Origin: Lachnospiraceae bacterium
GTDB lineage: Bacteria; Bacillota; Clostridia; Lachnospirales; Lachnospiraceae
Direction of reading: 5' to 3'
DNA length: 64,000 bases
Assembly (NCBI GenBank): GCA_025758065.1
Contig: CP107199.1
Coordinates: forward strand, 1,485,501-1,549,500
Below the pieces are notes generated by a model. The model was not told where the DNA came from. It searched no databases and was given only the letters and a program-made list of their open reading frames with translations. The translations under genes were made by a program, and so were the position numbers. This document shows, piece after piece, positions 18,829 through 28,530 of the stretch; position 1 is the stretch's first letter; each line of letters opens with the position of its first letter.

Positions 18829-19992
18829 ATGAGAAAACTGAAATTATTATGTTTATGCGGTCTGACTGCAGCTGTGTTAATGACTGGATGTGCAGGCAGC
18901 ACAGACACCACAAATGTAAACCTTGGTTCTGCAACTGTTTCTGAGTACAGAGGCGTAAAAGTAAATGTAGCTGCCCCGGAAGTAACAGACGATGAAGTAG
19001 ACCAGAAGATCCAGACCAATCTGAAGCAGAATCCAAATGAAGTAGAAGTAGACAGAGCTGCAAAAGATGGTGACATTGTAAACATTGATTACAAGGGCAC
19101 AAAAGACGGAGAAGCTTTTGATGGCGGTACTGCAGAAGGTACGGATCTGACTCTTGGCTCCAAGACCATGATCGATGGTTTTGAAGATGGTCTGATCGGT
19201 GCAAAAAAGGGCGAGACAAAGACATTAAACTTAACTTTCCCGGAAGATTACAGAGAAGAATCCTTAGCAGGACAGGCAGTTGTATTTGAAGTAACTGTTA
19301 ATTCTGTAAAGGAGAAACAGGACGCAGTATTAGATGATGCATTTGTACAGAGAACCTCTTCTTACCAGACTGTAGATGAGTACAAGGAAGGTATCCGGGC
19401 TGATCTGTTAACCCAGAAGCAGAAGACAGCAGAGCAGGAAATGGAACAGGATGTTCTTCAGGATGTGATCGACAACTCCGATTTCAAGTTTTCCAGAAAT
19501 GGTATTTCTGTACGCTACAACCAGATGTTAAAGCAGTACACCAACCAGGCTAAGATGTATGGAATGACTCTTTCCCAGATGGCACAGGCAAATGGTATGG
19601 ATGAGGCTGGATTTAAGGAGTATATCTACTCTTCTGTAAAAGAAGCAGCCAAGAAAGAAATCGTTGTAAAGGATATTGCAGCAAAAGAAGGTCTTGACAA
19701 TATTACAGATGAGGATATGGAAGCATTTGCACAGGCAAACGGAGCAACCAAGGATACTTTAGTAAGCCTTTACGGTGAAGATACTGTAAAGGAGCAGGTA
19801 CTTCAGGATAAGGTATTAAGATTCTTAGCTTCCAATGCAGACAATGAGGCAGAAAATCCTGCAAAACTGTCTGAGCGTGAAGTAGCTGTTACTGAAACTG
19901 AGACTGCAGCAGAGGAAACTTCCGAAAACGAAACAACTGAGTCTGAGACCACAGAAGCAGAAACAACAATGGAAACTACAAAGGCAAATTAA
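18829..19992 (+). CDS. Trigger-factor-like FKBP peptidyl-prolyl isomerase lipoprotein
   Basis: A 387-residue secreted lipoprotein. The signal peptide MRKLKLLCLCGLTAAVLMTG ends in a lipobox with Cys21. An FKBP domain follows (about 70-165: GDIVNIDYKGTKDGEAFDGG, then MIDGFEDGLIGAKKGE). After it comes a helical trigger-factor-type C-terminal domain (about 170-345) and a low-complexity Glu/Thr tail. It likely folds exported proteins at the membrane surface, similar in role to PrsA. I chose the ATG at 18829 because it begins directly with the signal peptide; an in-frame ATG at 18805 would add eight residues. Confidence 0.85.
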   Translation: MRKLKLLCLCGLTAAVLMTGCAGSTDTTNVNLGSATVSEYRGVKVNVAAPEVTDDEVDQKIQTNLKQNPNEVEVDRAAKDGDIVNIDYKGTKDGEAFDGGTAEGTDLTLGSKTMIDGFEDGLIGAKKGETKTLNLTFPEDYREESLAGQAVVFEVTVNSVKEKQDAVLDDAFVQRTSSYQTVDEYKEGIRADLLTQKQKTAEQEMEQDVLQDVIDNSDFKFSRNGISVRYNQMLKQYTNQAKMYGMTLSQMAQANGMDEAGFKEYIYSSVKEAAKKEIVVKDIAAKEGLDNITDEDMEAFAQANGATKDTLVSLYGEDTVKEQVLQDKVLRFLASNADNEAENPAKLSEREVAVTETETAAEETSENETTESETTEAETTMETTKAN

Positions 19993-20031
19993 TCTTACAT
20001 TAAAAACCAATGGAGAAGGAGGATATTATAC

Positions 20032-20616
20032 ATGCAGCTCTTAAAAGACAGGATCCGTAAGGACGGCAAGATCAAAGCAGGAAATGTGCTGAAAGTAGAC
20101 AGTTTTTTAAATCATCAGATGGATATTAAACTGTTTGGGGAGATCGGAAAGGAATTCAAGCGCAGGTTTGCGGATGTGGAAGTAAACAAGATCCTTACCA
20201 TCGAAGCTTCCGGAATCGGAATTGCATGTATTGTAGCTCAGTATTTTGATGTCCCTGTTGTATTCGCGAAGAAAACACAGACCAAGAACATTGCAGGTGA
20301 AGTTTATACTTCTAAGGTAGAGTCCTTTACTCACGGAAGAGTATATGACATCATCGTATCTAAGGAATTCCTCGGAAAAGGTGATAAAGTGCTTCTTATT
20401 GATGATTTCCTGGCAAATGGAAAGGCATTAGAAGGTCTGGCAGCTGTAGTAAGGGATTCCGGCGCTGAATTAGTAGGTGCGGGTATCGTTATTGAAAAAG
20501 GCTTCCAGGTAGGCGGAGATCTGATCCGTTCCGAAGGCATCCGTCTGGAGTCACTGGCTATTGTTGACAGCATGGATGAGGAGACAGGAACTATTGTATT
20601 CAGGGATGATGAATAA
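20032..20616 (+). CDS. xpt: Xanthine phosphoribosyltransferase
   Basis: A 194-residue purine-salvage enzyme that joins xanthine to PRPP to give XMP. The PRPP-binding motif is VLLIDDFLANGKA near residues 121-133. IEASGIGIA near 62 and the N-terminal MQLLKDRIRKDGKIKAGNVL are typical of Xpt. Length matches the family. AGAAGGAGG precedes the ATG. The 39-base gap to the preceding gene leaves no room for the purine riboswitch often found before xpt. Its end overlaps the start of a HAD phosphatase gene. Confidence 0.95.
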   Translation: MQLLKDRIRKDGKIKAGNVLKVDSFLNHQMDIKLFGEIGKEFKRRFADVEVNKILTIEASGIGIACIVAQYFDVPVVFAKKTQTKNIAGEVYTSKVESFTHGRVYDIIVSKEFLGKGDKVLLIDDFLANGKALEGLAAVVRDSGAELVGAGIVIEKGFQVGGDLIRSEGIRLESLAIVDSMDEETGTIVFRDDE

Positions 20617-21406
20617 TAACAGAACAAAAGCTTTATTTTTTGATATTGACGGAACCCTCCTGTCTGAAAAGACGCGGAGGGTTCCTGACAGTGCGAAAGA
20701 GGCACTGAAACAGGCCAGAGAAAAGGGGCATTTAGTCCTGATCAATACAGGCCGTGTGTATCCTCATTTAACACAGATCCGTTCCCAGGTGGATGCAGAT
20801 GGCTTCCTCTGCGGCTGTGGTACTTATGTGAGAGTAAGAGATGAGGTATTATACCATCATATGATCCCACACGAAAGAGGTTTGCAGATAAAAAGAGACA
20901 TTGATGAATGTGGACTGGACGGCGTGTTAGAAGGACTGGGCGGCTGCTATATGCACGAAACACCATCCCGCCTGCCACAGGTAGAACGCGTAAAACAGTC
21001 TGTTAAGATATCTGGCTGCCCAATGCCATGTTTCTGGGAAGATGACAGCTTTGATTTTGATAAATTTTACATTGGTTCTGATGAAAAAAGCCGCTGCAAA
21101 GAGCTGTTTGGAAGAATGCCTGATATTGAGGTTATTGACCGGGAAAACGGTTTTTATGAGTGTATCCCAAGAGGCCATTCCAAGGCCACAGCCATTGATC
21201 TGGTATTAAAGCATTGCGGCATTGGGATCGAAGATGCCTATGTATTTGGTGACAGCAGCAATGACCTTTCCATGTTCCGGTATGCAGAAAACTGCGTAGT
21301 CATGGGAGATCACAGTCCGGTATTAGAGCCATATGCCACATTTATCACAAAAACAGTAGAGGATGACGGGATCGCCTATGCTATGAAAGAGTTGGGGATC
21401 ATATAA
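20606..21406 (+). CDS. Cof-type HAD-superfamily hydrolase
   Basis: A 266-residue HAD phosphatase of the Cof type. Motif I is FFDIDGTLLSEKT near residue 10, motif II is the Thr of INTGR, and the loop IV acidic motif is FGDSSNDLSMF near 220; a cap domain lies between. Members dephosphorylate sugar phosphates or cofactor intermediates. The start overlaps the xpt stop (ATGATGAATAA), so ATG at 20606 or 20609 is possible, both coupled to xpt translation. A frame extending to 20561 lies inside xpt and is not likely used. Confidence 0.88.
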   Translation: MMNNNRTKALFFDIDGTLLSEKTRRVPDSAKEALKQAREKGHLVLINTGRVYPHLTQIRSQVDADGFLCGCGTYVRVRDEVLYHHMIPHERGLQIKRDIDECGLDGVLEGLGGCYMHETPSRLPQVERVKQSVKISGCPMPCFWEDDSFDFDKFYIGSDEKSRCKELFGRMPDIEVIDRENGFYECIPRGHSKATAIDLVLKHCGIGIEDAYVFGDSSNDLSMFRYAENCVVMGDHSPVLEPYATFITKTVEDDGIAYAMKELGII

Positions 21407-21408
21407 GT

Positions 21409-23070
21409 ATGAAACGAAAAACCTGGATCGTCAGTGCCCTGATGTATACCCTTGTATTTCTGGTATGCTTCGGGGTATTGCACTTTTTTAAGAAAATAAC
21501 AACTGCCATAGACAGTACAGAATATACTACAGAGACTGGGGCAGATACAGATATTGTAATAGACGGGACTGATAACGATGCAGATCCTGACAAAGATCAT
21601 AAAAATGGAAAAAACGACGGAAATGGTGAAGTAGGACTGTCAGGAGATACAGAAGAAACACAGGATAAGATTGATGGAAAAGGAACCTATATCCGCCGGG
21701 AGACCGGCTATAAAGGCTGGAACAAGACTATAGAGCAGGTATGGCCAGAGGTTCCACAAGAACTGCCGTATACGCCCCCAAAGATCATCCAGGCAACGGA
21801 TGTCCATTATCAGAGTGCAGATGCAGAGGATGATGGAGCCGCTTTTCAGCTCTTTGTAGAGCGGTGTGACGGAAAGGTAGTAAAATATCTTCCCCAGCTG
21901 TTAGATGCATTTATGGATCAGGTGATCGCCGAAAAGCCTTCAGCACTGGTGCTCAGCGGAGATATTACCATGAATGGGGAGAAGATCAACCATGAGGAGC
22001 TGGCCAGGAAGCTTGGCAAAGTCCAGGAAGCAGGTATTCCGGTGCTGGTCATTCCGGGAAATCATGATATCAATAATCCTAATGCAGCTGTCTATTTTGG
22101 AGATGAAAAAACTGCCGCAGACAGTGTTACACCAGAAGAATTTTATGATATTTATCATATGTATGGCTATGATCAGGCTATCAGCCGGGACAGTGCTTCT
22201 TTAAGTTATGTTTATCAGCTGGATGAAAGAAACCGCCTGCTGATGTTGGATTCCTGCCAGTATGAGCCTGAAAACCTGGTAGAAGGCCGGATCAAGGCAG
22301 AAACCTTAGTGTGGATGGATGAGCAGTTAAAAAAAGCCCAGGAAGATGGGATGCAGATACTGCCTATTGCCCATCACAACCTTCTTGCCCAGAGCCGTAT
22401 GTACACCACACAGTGTGCTATGGATAATAACGGGGAAGTTATCGATCTTCTTCAGAAATATAAAATTCCCCTGTTTTTAAGCGGTCATCTCCATGTACAG
22501 AGGATCCGCAAGCATAAGGCGGAACCGGGAGTGGCAGATGATGCCTACGGTATTCAGGAGATCGTTACTGATGCCATAAGTATCCCACCTTGTCAGTACG
22601 GCATTTTACAGTGGAAAGCAGATGGGAGCATGGAATATTCCACAGAATCTGTGGATGTGTCTGCCTGGGCCAGACGTACAGGACAGGAAAATACTGATCT
22701 TTTAGATTTTGAAACATGGTCTGAAGAATATCTCCAGAAGCTGATCTCAGACCAGATCGGCGGTGTAGTACGAAATGTGGGAAGTGATGTAAAAAGATCC
22801 ATGGCAGAGACCTACGCAGATGTATATATTGATTACTACGCAGGCCGCAAGATCGATGCCAAAGGGATAAGGACTTCAGAGGGCTATACCTGGTGGGAGC
22901 GGAATCTCCCGGACAGCTATCTGATAAAAGAGTTAAATGCCATGATTAATGATGCAGACCGGGATAATAATTACCTGCTGCTCCCGGAAGATACCATCTT
23001 AGAAGAGAGGTATACCTGGAAGAAGGCTACGGCTTCTGAGGCAACCCCATCGAAAGCCCTCCGCCAGTGA
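21409..23070 (+). CDS. Membrane-anchored metallophosphoesterase
   Basis: A 553-residue protein with one N-terminal membrane helix (about residues 7-26) followed by an acidic, disordered linker. A calcineurin-like phosphoesterase domain then runs from about residue 120. Metal-binding motifs are QATDVHYQ, LSGDITMNGE, PGNHDINN, PIAHHNLL and SGHLHVQR. The catalytic domain is expected outside the cell. The C-terminal 140 residues are helical and unrecognised. It starts 2 bases after the HAD gene, so it is likely cotranscribed with xpt and the HAD gene. Confidence 0.88.
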   Translation: MKRKTWIVSALMYTLVFLVCFGVLHFFKKITTAIDSTEYTTETGADTDIVIDGTDNDADPDKDHKNGKNDGNGEVGLSGDTEETQDKIDGKGTYIRRETGYKGWNKTIEQVWPEVPQELPYTPPKIIQATDVHYQSADAEDDGAAFQLFVERCDGKVVKYLPQLLDAFMDQVIAEKPSALVLSGDITMNGEKINHEELARKLGKVQEAGIPVLVIPGNHDINNPNAAVYFGDEKTAADSVTPEEFYDIYHMYGYDQAISRDSASLSYVYQLDERNRLLMLDSCQYEPENLVEGRIKAETLVWMDEQLKKAQEDGMQILPIAHHNLLAQSRMYTTQCAMDNNGEVIDLLQKYKIPLFLSGHLHVQRIRKHKAEPGVADDAYGIQEIVTDAISIPPCQYGILQWKADGSMEYSTESVDVSAWARRTGQENTDLLDFETWSEEYLQKLISDQIGGVVRNVGSDVKRSMAETYADVYIDYYAGRKIDAKGIRTSEGYTWWERNLPDSYLIKELNAMINDADRDNNYLLLPEDTILEERYTWKKATASEATPSKALRQ

Positions 23071-23113
23071 TGCAGATTGGGGAAATATTCAGGGAAACAT
23101 TTAGAAAAACAGC

Positions 23114-24190
23114 TCAGTCTGCTGCGGCATCTGGATAATAGTCCGCAAGCATAAGGTCAACCATACGCCCATAGCTTAAGACACCATCTGTCTGGCTGTG
23201 GGCTTTTAAATATGTATCATTTACCTTGGTGGACACTTCTGCTGTCTTTCCCTCAAAACGATCCCAGAAAACATTATTATCTTCCAGGTCATTTCTGGCT
23301 TTTTCATCTAATTTCTTATAAAGTTCAATAAAACCTTCATAATCTGCTTTCGCCAGGGCATTTCCGGCATACACCCAGCCAGTGAGATAACCACTGTAAC
23401 GGAAGGATCTGTCTTCTGAGCTGGTACAGGCCAGATATCCGATAAAATTTGCCTCATCTTCTCTCATATATCCCTGTAAATGAGATAATTCATGACAGAT
23501 GGTGTGGGGAATGTTGTAGCCAGGTATCTCGCTGTTGTAGTTGGCTTCTATTGTAAAAGGAGAATAGATACCGGTCAGCTGCTGGATAGATAAAAGCCTT
23601 GGATTGATCAAAGGCTTGGGATATGGATACCAGCTTTTAAACTGGGGATATTGATCCGCCAGTCCTTTCATGGCTTTCTGCCCTTCTTTTCCCATTTTTT
23701 GCAGATAAGGGAAATTCTGAAAATAAGAGAGATTCCCGGCATCTGATGGGGGAGTATCTGTTTCTTGCGGCACATTTTCATTAACGTTATCCACCAGATC
23801 ACTGCAAAGAGCGTAAAGCTCATCTATAGAATGAGACCGGACCACAAAACCAGCTTCATAGGAAAAAGAATTTCTGTAATAGTTAATGCCGCAGTTGACT
23901 GTAAACAGGAAAAATAAGAGAGCAGCTATGAAACAGGCCCCATTTAACAGAAACAATGGCTTTTTAAACCACCGGATGAGACAAAACAGGATAAAACATA
24001 ACAAAAAATATAATCCTGCTTCAGATACTGAAAAAGGAAAGATCCCGGAAATGCGTGCAAAGATCCCTTTCAAAACAGGATAAACAGTCACAGAATAAGC
24101 CTGGGCAAAGCCAGTGACCTTTCTGGCACAAAGACTTAATAAAACAGAAAGGATGCCCATGATCACACTGGCAGCAAATATTTTTTTCAA
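23114..24190 (-). CDS. DUF3810 family membrane zinc-peptidase-like protein
   Basis: A 358-residue protein with an N-terminal signal-anchor and two further membrane helices (about residues 55-100), then a large extracytoplasmic domain. That domain contains a zinc-peptidase motif, ICHELSHLQGYMREDEANF (H233, E234, H237, with a later Glu as third-ligand candidate). This is the DUF3810 layout; the activity has not been shown as far as I know. AGGAGGTTATAAATT precedes the ATG. It is convergent with the metallophosphoesterase gene. Confidence 0.82.
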   Translation of the reverse strand: MKKIFAASVIMGILSVLLSLCARKVTGFAQAYSVTVYPVLKGIFARISGIFPFSVSEAGLYFLLCFILFCLIRWFKKPLFLLNGACFIAALLFFLFTVNCGINYYRNSFSYEAGFVVRSHSIDELYALCSDLVDNVNENVPQETDTPPSDAGNLSYFQNFPYLQKMGKEGQKAMKGLADQYPQFKSWYPYPKPLINPRLLSIQQLTGIYSPFTIEANYNSEIPGYNIPHTICHELSHLQGYMREDEANFIGYLACTSSEDRSFRYSGYLTGWVYAGNALAKADYEGFIELYKKLDEKARNDLEDNNVFWDRFEGKTAEVSTKVNDTYLKAHSQTDGVLSYGRMVDLMLADYYPDAAAD

Positions 24191-24602
24191 ATTTATAACC
24201 TCCTACATCCATGCCTTTGCCGTTACAGTACACGGGCTCTCCATGCCCGCGCACTGTAACAGGATTTTGCCGATGCTCCGCATTCCGAATCGGCAAAATC
24301 CGCGGTCACAACTGTATCATACGGAATTTTCAGTTCAGAAAATTCCTACCCGTGAAAAGTAACCCTTTGCCACTTATTATAAATGCTTTTGCCTTGACTG
24401 AAAAGTCACTATCATCTATACTTTAATAGACTCAGAGGAAAAACAAACGACGCCAAAGGTGGCATTTACTGCCAGGCATATCGAGGAGACGCCAGCGGTG
24501 CGTCCGCCTCTGAAATTCGGGTGCAACTGGCGGAAAATCGGCCGCAAAGGCAAGTGCAGGAAAGACTCCGAGAGTACATCATAAGTAAAAGGGGAAAAAG
24601 AT
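24191..24602. repeat. Intergenic tract with several hairpins
   Basis: This 412-bp gap holds no gene. It contains GTTACAGT...ACTGTAAC around inner ACGGGC/GCCCGC (24222-24260), a perfect 13-bp stem GGATTTTGCCGAT/ATCGGCAAAATCC (24262-24301), a GAATTTTC/GAAAATTC hairpin (about 24322-24345), and a multi-branched region from 24430 to 24512 closed by CAGAGG/CCTCTG. The last region resembles the gene-end repeats at 41385 and 47402 (shared AAAAACAA and GGTGGCATTT-type segments). Bases 24513-24581 match a 70-bp segment at 53338-53407. Confidence 0.6.
24513..24581 (+). repeat. Leader motif, copy 1
   Basis: About 70% identical over 69 bp to 53338-53407, with shared blocks CAACTG, AAAATC, CGCAAA, CAAGT and the end TCCGA(G/A)AGTACAT. 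Both copies end about 21-22 bases before the start codon of a + strand gene, so this may be a conserved 5' untranslated element or a shared insertion. Confidence 0.5.
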
Positions 24603-24998
24603 ATGGGATATCAGGACGATTACGTAATGCGGACCATCAGCGACTTAGTCCGCGCCATTGCCAGACTGGCACTGGGAAAAAATGAGATCAATTATGCCCT
24701 CCCTGATACAGAGGACAAATATAGTGATACAGACCGTATTTACAGGAAGCTTCGTGATCTGGTAGATGCCGGTGAGATCAACGAAGCTGAAAACCAGCTT
24801 TACGAAAATCTGGATGAGAACGACACAGAACATCTGGAAATGGCATTGACCTTCTATATGTATTTAAACCAGTTAGATGATGATACACTTTTCATGGCAA
24901 ATTATTCCAGAGAAGAGATCGTAGAAGGAATCAACAGCGTCAGCGCAAGCTTTGGCATTACCGGATTTGAAAATTTTGTAGATACCACTATGGTTTGA
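24603..24998 (+). CDS. Small conserved protein, DUF6483-like
   Basis: A 131-residue acidic, helical cytosolic protein: residues 1-30 (DDYVMRTISDLVRAIARLAL) form an amphipathic helix, followed by a TPR-like helical stretch (LRDLVDAGEINEAENQLYEN). I believe this matches the DUF6483 family found in Lachnospiraceae, whose function is unknown; the family name is from memory and should be checked. AAAAGGGGAAAAAG precedes the ATG. Confidence 0.75.
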   Translation: MGYQDDYVMRTISDLVRAIARLALGKNEINYALPDTEDKYSDTDRIYRKLRDLVDAGEINEAENQLYENLDENDTEHLEMALTFYMYLNQLDDDTLFMANYSREEIVEGINSVSASFGITGFENFVDTTMV

Positions 24999-25149
24999 CC
25001 AGATAATGGCGCGGATTACGAAAATCCGCGCACTTACAGGTGAGACCACAAGAAACACAGGGGGCTGCTGCAGGATGACTTAAAACATTGCAGCGGCCCT
25101 TTGTGGCGGATATAAGAAAACGGACATGTCACCGGAGGGTGATATCGCC

Positions 25150-27138
25150 ATGAATGAAAGAGGAACATCCATGGAAATAAAAGAAGAGTGTCTGGCCTAT
25201 CTGGGGCAGTATTATAGGGAGCTGTTTTTCGGAACAGCCAACAAAAGATACCGTTCCATGACAGGAGCGGACTTAAAACACCGTTTAAACCGTTTAAGCC
25301 AGGAAACTTTAAACGGGGTGGAAAAACCAAATGAATTAAACGATATCCATGCCATGTTTGCAAAAGTATGTGCCTATCTCATGCATAAGGAAGAACGTTT
25401 AAAACCAGGTGCAGCTCTGGATCAGTTAAGAGAAAACTGGAAAAAAATGGAAGATTTCTGCAGGATGCTGGCAGCAAAAGATATGGAATATCTGCCGGAA
25501 CTCACAGAAGAAGAGCTGGAGCATGTATTAAAAATGCAGGGCATCCGCCGCTACCTTCTTACTAATTCATTAGAGCGCGCTTATCAGCTGTTTTATCTTC
25601 CAAAGACCATTAAAAAGGGGATCAGGGAGTCTGTAAAACGCCGCCCGGAGGATGAGTATCCGCAGACCAGAGCCATGAAGCGCCATTTTATTCTTCATAT
25701 AGGCCCAACAAACAGCGGAAAGACCCATGATGCCTTAGAACGGTTAAAAACAGCTTCCCACGGTGCCTACTTCGGTCCATTAAGACTTCTGGCACTGGAA
25801 GTTTATGACCGGCTGAACGGCGAAAATATTCCATGTTCTATGATAACAGGAGAAGAAACACTGGAAGTGGCAGGTGCCTGCTGTCAGGCATGTACCGTGG
25901 AAATGTTAAATGAGCATGAATATTTCGATGTAGCTGTTGTAGACGAATGCCAGATGGTAGCAGATCCATACAGAGGACACAACTGGACCAGAGCAGTTTT
26001 AGGACTCCGGGCAGAGGAGATCCATTTGTGTATGGCACCGGAGGCAGAAGATATTATCGTACAGATGATCAGGCGCTGCGGGGATACTTTTAAGATCCTT
26101 CGCCATAAGCGTAATACAAGACTTACCTTAGAAGAAAAGCCCTACTCATTAAAAAAAGACTTAAAAAAAGGCGATGCCCTTATTGTATTTTCAAAAAAAT
26201 CCGTACTGGCCCTGGCAGCCCACCTGGAAAACCAGGGAGTACACTGCAGTGTTATCTACGGAAGTCTGCCTCCTGCTACCAGAAGAGAGCAGGTACGCCG
26301 CTTCCTTGAAAAAGAAACAGAAGTGGTAGTCAGTACCGATGCCATTGGAATGGGCTTAAACCTGCCGATCCGCCGTATTGTCTTTATTGAGACCCGGAAA
26401 TTTGACGGAGTGGGCCGCAGAAGCCTGCTGCCCGAGGAAATCAAGCAGATCGCAGGCCGCGCAGGACGTTTCGGACTGTATGACGAAGGCTTTGTGGCTG
26501 TTTTGGATGATCTGGAATTAATAAAGGACGGACTAAAGAGGCGGCCGATCCCTATTATGAAAGCCTACATTGGCTTCCCGGAACAGCTGTTAAAGCTGCC
26601 GGCTGAAATCGATACACTGGTAAAAATATGGGCCGGCATGGAAACGCCTTCTATTTATGAAAAAATGGAAGTGGATGAACTGTTAGCACTGTATGTAAGC
26701 TTTGAACATGTGCAGCAAGACCACATGGATGAATTTTCCAAAGAAGAGATCTACAAGCTGATCACCTGCTCTGTGGACATTGATAATAAACTGGTCATGG
26801 ATCTGTGGAAGGACTATTGCCGGGATTACCGGGATGTGGAAGAACTGCAGTTTCCATACACGCCGGGACCAGATCTGTATGATCTGGAAAGTTATTATAA
26901 AATGCTGGATCTGTATTTTCAGTTTTCCAGAAAAGTGGGACTGCCCATTCAGGAAGAAAATCTGTTAGAAGAGCGCAGAAATACAGAAGAAGAGATCAGC
27001 CGCATTTTAAAGACAGAATGTGCCAGCTATACCCGGAAATGCACCATCTGTGGAAGAGAACTTTCCTGGGATTATCCGTTTTCCATTTGCGAACGCTGCT
27101 TTGAACGTGGAAAAAGGGTACATCCCAGAAGAAGATAA
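25150..27138 (+). CDS. Suv3-like superfamily 2 RNA helicase
   Basis: A 662-residue helicase resembling the mitochondrial RNA-degradosome helicase Suv3. Walker A is HIGPTNSGKTHD near 185, motif II is VVDECQM near 266, motif III is CMAPEA, and the second RecA domain has VSTDAIGMGLNLPIRR and IAGRAGRFG. An N-terminal helical domain precedes the motor. A C-terminal zinc ribbon CTICGRE...CERC (C-x2-C, C-x2-C) closes the protein near 630-650, which ordinary Suv3 lacks. I chose 25150 because GGAGGG sits 9 bases before it; ATG 25126 has no ribosome site. It likely works in RNA turnover. Confidence 0.88.
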   Translation: MNERGTSMEIKEECLAYLGQYYRELFFGTANKRYRSMTGADLKHRLNRLSQETLNGVEKPNELNDIHAMFAKVCAYLMHKEERLKPGAALDQLRENWKKMEDFCRMLAAKDMEYLPELTEEELEHVLKMQGIRRYLLTNSLERAYQLFYLPKTIKKGIRESVKRRPEDEYPQTRAMKRHFILHIGPTNSGKTHDALERLKTASHGAYFGPLRLLALEVYDRLNGENIPCSMITGEETLEVAGACCQACTVEMLNEHEYFDVAVVDECQMVADPYRGHNWTRAVLGLRAEEIHLCMAPEAEDIIVQMIRRCGDTFKILRHKRNTRLTLEEKPYSLKKDLKKGDALIVFSKKSVLALAAHLENQGVHCSVIYGSLPPATRREQVRRFLEKETEVVVSTDAIGMGLNLPIRRIVFIETRKFDGVGRRSLLPEEIKQIAGRAGRFGLYDEGFVAVLDDLELIKDGLKRRPIPIMKAYIGFPEQLLKLPAEIDTLVKIWAGMETPSIYEKMEVDELLALYVSFEHVQQDHMDEFSKEEIYKLITCSVDIDNKLVMDLWKDYCRDYRDVEELQFPYTPGPDLYDLESYYKMLDLYFQFSRKVGLPIQEENLLEERRNTEEEISRILKTECASYTRKCTICGRELSWDYPFSICERCFERGKRVHPRRR

Positions 27139-27194
27139 TATAATGTACTTCTGGAAGCTTTCCGGAAACAAATAACACATCAAAGGAGAATGTA

Positions 27195-28451
27195 ATGGAA
27201 AAGAGAATCATTCAGGTAGAAGAAAAAGTTCCTGTAAAACTGTTGATACCATTAAGTATCCAGCACATGTTTGCCATGTTTGGCGCATCCGTTCTGGTGC
27301 CTTTCCTGTTTGGCATCAGCCCGGCTATTGTGCTGTTTATGAATGGTATCGGGACCCTTTTATTTATTGCTATTACAAAGGGAAAAGCACCGGCTTACTT
27401 AGGTTCTAGTTTTGCTTTTCTGGCACCGGCATCTATTGTTATCCAGAATTTTGGTTATGAATATGCTTTAGGCGGTTTTGTGGCAGTTGGTTTCTGTGGC
27501 TGTATTTTAGCTCTGATCATTTATAAATTCGGTACAGATTGGATCAACATCGTGCTTCCTCCGGCAGCTATGGGCCCGGTAGTGGCGCTGATCGGTCTGG
27601 AACTGTCCTCTAATGCAGCTTCCAACGCAGGTCTTCTGGATGAGACCATTGACCCAAGAAAAATCATTGTATTCCTAGTGACTTTGGGGGTGGCTGTATT
27701 TGGTTCCATCCTGTTTCGCAAATTCCTGGCAGTTATCCCGATCCTCATTGCGGTTCTGGCCGGATATGCAGCAGCCATCATCTGCGGGATCGTAGATTTT
27801 GAAGAAGTAGCAGCAGCAAAGCTTATTGCCGTGCCTCATTTTACTTCCCCGAAATTTGATCCCCAGGCTATTATGATCATCCTTCCGGTCATTCTGGTCA
27901 TCATTTCCGAACACATCGGACATCAGGTAGTTACCAGCAAGATCGTAGGAAGAGATTTGTTAAAAGATCCGGGACTTCACAGATCTTTATTTGCCGACAA
28001 TTTTTCCACTATGCTTTCCGGTCTGATCGGTTCTGTGCCGACAACCACTTATGGTGAGAATATCGGGGTAATGGCAGTAACTGGTGTATACAGTGTCCGG
28101 GTTATTGCAGGTGCAGCCATTCTTTCTATCGTATGTTCCTTTGTAGGAAAGCTGTCTGCCCTTATCAGCACCATTCCGGGTCCTGTTATCGGTGGTATTT
28201 CATTTTTGCTTTACGGCATGATCGGAACCTCCGGTCTGCGCATCCTGGTAGACTCTAAGGTAGACTACTCTAAAAACCGTAACCAGATGCTCACAAGCGT
28301 TATCTTCGTAACCGGTCTTTCCGGCGCAGCCCTTCGCATTGGAAATATTGAGCTTACAGGAATGGTTCTTGCCTGTGTAGTAGGTATGACAATGAGTCTG
28401 GTATTCTATGTATTAGACAGATTCAAACTGACCAATGACCAGGTGGAGTGA
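27195..28451 (+). CDS. uraA: Uracil permease (NCS2 family)
   Basis: A 418-residue membrane transporter of the nucleobase-cation symporter 2 family. It has the opening LIPLSIQHMFAMFGASVLVP, SSFAFLAPA near 75 and SEHIGHQVV near 240 (the Glu and His of the binding site), then GSVPTTTYGENIGVMAVTG. These segments match uracil permeases rather than the longer xanthine/urate carriers. AAAGGAGAATGTA precedes the ATG. It is a single gene ending at a strong hairpin terminator. Confidence 0.93.
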   Translation: MEKRIIQVEEKVPVKLLIPLSIQHMFAMFGASVLVPFLFGISPAIVLFMNGIGTLLFIAITKGKAPAYLGSSFAFLAPASIVIQNFGYEYALGGFVAVGFCGCILALIIYKFGTDWINIVLPPAAMGPVVALIGLELSSNAASNAGLLDETIDPRKIIVFLVTLGVAVFGSILFRKFLAVIPILIAVLAGYAAAIICGIVDFEEVAAAKLIAVPHFTSPKFDPQAIMIILPVILVIISEHIGHQVVTSKIVGRDLLKDPGLHRSLFADNFSTMLSGLIGSVPTTTYGENIGVMAVTGVYSVRVIAGAAILSIVCSFVGKLSALISTIPGPVIGGISFLLYGMIGTSGLRILVDSKVDYSKNRNQMLTSVIFVTGLSGAALRIGNIELTGMVLACVVGMTMSLVFYVLDRFKLTNDQVE

Positions 28452-28478
28452 TTTTTCATCATAATGCATTGTAATTAC

Positions 28479-28530
28479 AAAAGAGATACTGGCAGGCGGA
28501 TATTATATCCGCCGTACCAGTATCTCTTTT
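28479..28530. terminator. Bidirectional terminator of uraA and the FeoA-like gene
   Basis: AAAAGAGATACTGG (28479-28492) pairs with CCAGTATCTCTTTT (28517-28530), and GGCGGATA pairs with TATCCGCC inside. The right arm codes for the last residues of the minus-strand FeoA-like protein. Confidence 0.85.

Noticed and set aside
19993..20031. Purine riboswitch before xpt
   Set aside because: Only 39 bases separate the genes and no riboswitch core is present.
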